The notes under the pieces: model-generated
Database searches by the model: none
Seen by the model: only the letters and a program-made list of their open reading frames with translations
What the model was told of the DNA's origin: nothing
From: an uncultured Clostridia bacterium
Lineage (GTDB): Bacteria; Bacillota_A; Clostridia; Peptostreptococcales; Anaerovoracaceae
Assembly (NCBI GenBank): GCA_946645735.1
Contig: CAMPCK010000052.1
Location: forward strand, 1-6,582
Length of the DNA stretch: 6,582 nt
Direction: 5' to 3'
Made by a program: the position numbers and the translations under genes
Part shown: one piece after another, positions 5,657 through 6,582 of the stretch
Position numbering within the stretch: the first letter of the stretch is position 1
Layout of the letters: each line of letters starts with the position of its first letter

Positions 5657-6228
5657 TGAACGTATTTATATCAGGAGGAGCCAAGAACGGCAAGTCGTCT
5701 TTTGCGCAGGATCTGGCATATAACATGGCCAAAGAGCGCAAGTGCCCCCTGTACTATGTCGCAACTATGATACCTCACGACGATGAGGACAGAGCAAGGA
5801 TCGAAAGGCACAGACGGGACCGCCAGGGCATGGGCTTCAAAACAATTGAATGCGGCACCGACATTGCCCGTGAGATAGAGGGAAGAGACGGAGTATTTCT
5901 CATAGATTCCGTTACGGCCCTTCTTTCAAACGAGATGTTCAAGTCTGACGGATCCGTCGACGGAGAAGCCGCTATCAGGATCTCGGAAAGCCTTAAAAGC
6001 TTATGCGATAACCATGACGGAATGATCTTCGTATCGGATTTCATATATTCCGACGGCATTAAGTATGACGAGGTCACCGATGCATATATGAGGGGGCTTG
6101 CTATTATCGACAGAGCCCTTGCCAGGGCCTGCGACCGGGTCGTGGAAATGATGACCGGCTTCCCCATTGACTATAAGGTTCCTAAGAAAAAAGATGCTGA
6201 AGAAATCAGCCAACAGGAGGAAGAATGA
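5656..6228 (+). CDS. cobU: adenosylcobinamide kinase / adenosylcobinamide-phosphate guanylyltransferase
   Basis: A bifunctional enzyme that phosphorylates adenosylcobinamide and then transfers GMP to make adenosylcobinamide-GDP, the substrate for CobS. The P-loop is GGAKNGKSS (7-15). YVATMIPHDDED (34-45) leads into RIERHRRDR (48-56), where H52 aligns with the guanylylated His46 of Salmonella CobU. LIDSVTALLSNEMF (82-95) is the Walker B-like segment. The C-terminal half is divergent: where the Salmonella enzyme has an N-E-V-G stretch this one has SDFIYSDGI (127-135), followed by DRALARACDRVVEMMTGFPI. At 190 residues it is full length, with a charged lysine/glutamate-rich tail. The ATG overlaps the cobT TGA by one base (TGATG), and GGAAGG at 5638-5643 may serve re-initiation. 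The cobU stop overlaps the cobS start by 4 nt. Divergence leaves a small chance that one of the two activities is altered. Confidence 0.93.
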   Translation: MNVFISGGAKNGKSSFAQDLAYNMAKERKCPLYYVATMIPHDDEDRARIERHRRDRQGMGFKTIECGTDIAREIEGRDGVFLIDSVTALLSNEMFKSDGSVDGEAAIRISESLKSLCDNHDGMIFVSDFIYSDGIKYDEVTDAYMRGLAIIDRALARACDRVVEMMTGFPIDYKVPKKKDAEEISQQEEE

Positions 6229-6582
6229 AAAAATTACTGATCGGCTTCTGTATGTGCTGGGGAAATTTCTGCTATATTCCGGGACCAAAGAAATGGGACG
6301 ATGAAGCAAGACCGTATATGCTCGGATGGCTTCCGACCGTGGGAGCTGTAATGGGCATAATCTGGGCTGCTGTCTATATGCTCATGTCACACTTCGGACT
6401 CCATGTCATGGCTCAGGCAGCTGTTATGGTGTGGCTTCCCTTTATCCTTTCCGGCTTCATGCACGTGGACGGATATATGGATGTAAACGATGCAGTCATG
6501 TCCAGAGGAACCCTTGAAAAGAAAAGGGCTATCCTTAAGGACAGCCGCTGCGGGACTTTCGCCATAGTGAGCTTCATATTCC
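6225..6582 (+). CDS. cobS: adenosylcobinamide-GDP ribazoletransferase, C-terminus beyond window
   Basis: The first 119 codons of CobS, the integral membrane cobalamin synthase that joins adenosylcobinamide-GDP to alpha-ribazole (phosphate). Visible family features are the N-terminal CYIPGPKKW block (16-24), the WLPTVGAVMGIIW membrane entry (35-47), a second hydrophobic segment (about 61-77), the acidic motif HVDGYMDVNDA (80-90, with D82, D86 and D89 as probable metal ligands), and LKDSRCGTFAIV (104-115), matching the family's D-S-R-x-G block. Full-length proteins are about 250 residues, so roughly half is missing to the right. The start is well supported: AGGAGG at 6215-6220 and an ATGA overlap with the cobU stop imply translational coupling. 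This completes the cobT-cobU-cobS set. Confidence 0.95.
   Translation, partial: MKKLLIGFCMCWGNFCYIPGPKKWDDEARPYMLGWLPTVGAVMGIIWAAVYMLMSHFGLHVMAQAAVMVWLPFILSGFMHVDGYMDVNDAVMSRGTLEKKRAILKDSRCGTFAIVSFIF

Noticed and set aside
6326..6517. Plus-strand 63-codon ORF near the right end
   Set aside because: It is an out-of-frame shadow of cobS, whose reading frame from 6225 shows the family motifs.

Overview
The window looks like chromosomal DNA from a low-to-moderate-GC Firmicute, most likely a Clostridia/Lachnospiraceae-type bacterium. This rests on the strong AGGAGG-type ribosome binding sites, the VanR/PhoB-like response regulator, a DUF4428 zinc-ribbon protein and a DUF2804 protein of the clostridial kind, and the clostridial flavour of the CobT/CobU sequences. 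The taxonomic call is an inference from family recognition, not from a marker gene.

Layout. (1) Positions 1-645, minus strand: an OmpR/PhoB-family response regulator. Its start is present, but its last few residues and any partner kinase lie beyond the left edge. (2) Positions 646-940: a divergent intergenic region with an extended -10 promoter facing each way. The two -10 elements form a near-identical 14-bp inverted pair, and a perfect 15-bp palindrome overlaps the rightward start site. (3) Positions 941-2833, plus strand: a two-gene unit encoding a DUF4428 protein with zinc ribbons at both ends and a DUF2804 protein, closed by a strong intrinsic terminator. (4) Positions 2950-6582, plus strand: a tightly packed operon of a phosphohexomutase (PMM/PGM family), cobT, cobU and cobS. 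cobS runs off the right edge.

How the genes work together. CobT activates the lower-ligand base (dimethylbenzimidazole or an analogue) as alpha-ribazole phosphate. CobU phosphorylates adenosylcobinamide and converts it to adenosylcobinamide-GDP. CobS joins the two halves. This is the nucleotide-loop assembly branch of cobalamin synthesis, which serves both de novo synthesis and cobinamide salvage. The cobT/cobU junction overlaps by 1 nt and the cobU/cobS junction by 4 nt, which suggests translational coupling. The role of the leading phosphohexomutase in this operon is not obvious, and its phosphate-binding loop is atypical.

I see no CRISPR array, mobile element, tRNA, rRNA or phage gene. 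Most of the window is ordinary metabolic and regulatory DNA. The best leads are the promoter layered onto the terminator at 2851-2906, the dyad just before the mutase ribosome binding site, the atypical mutase, and the paired divergent promoters.
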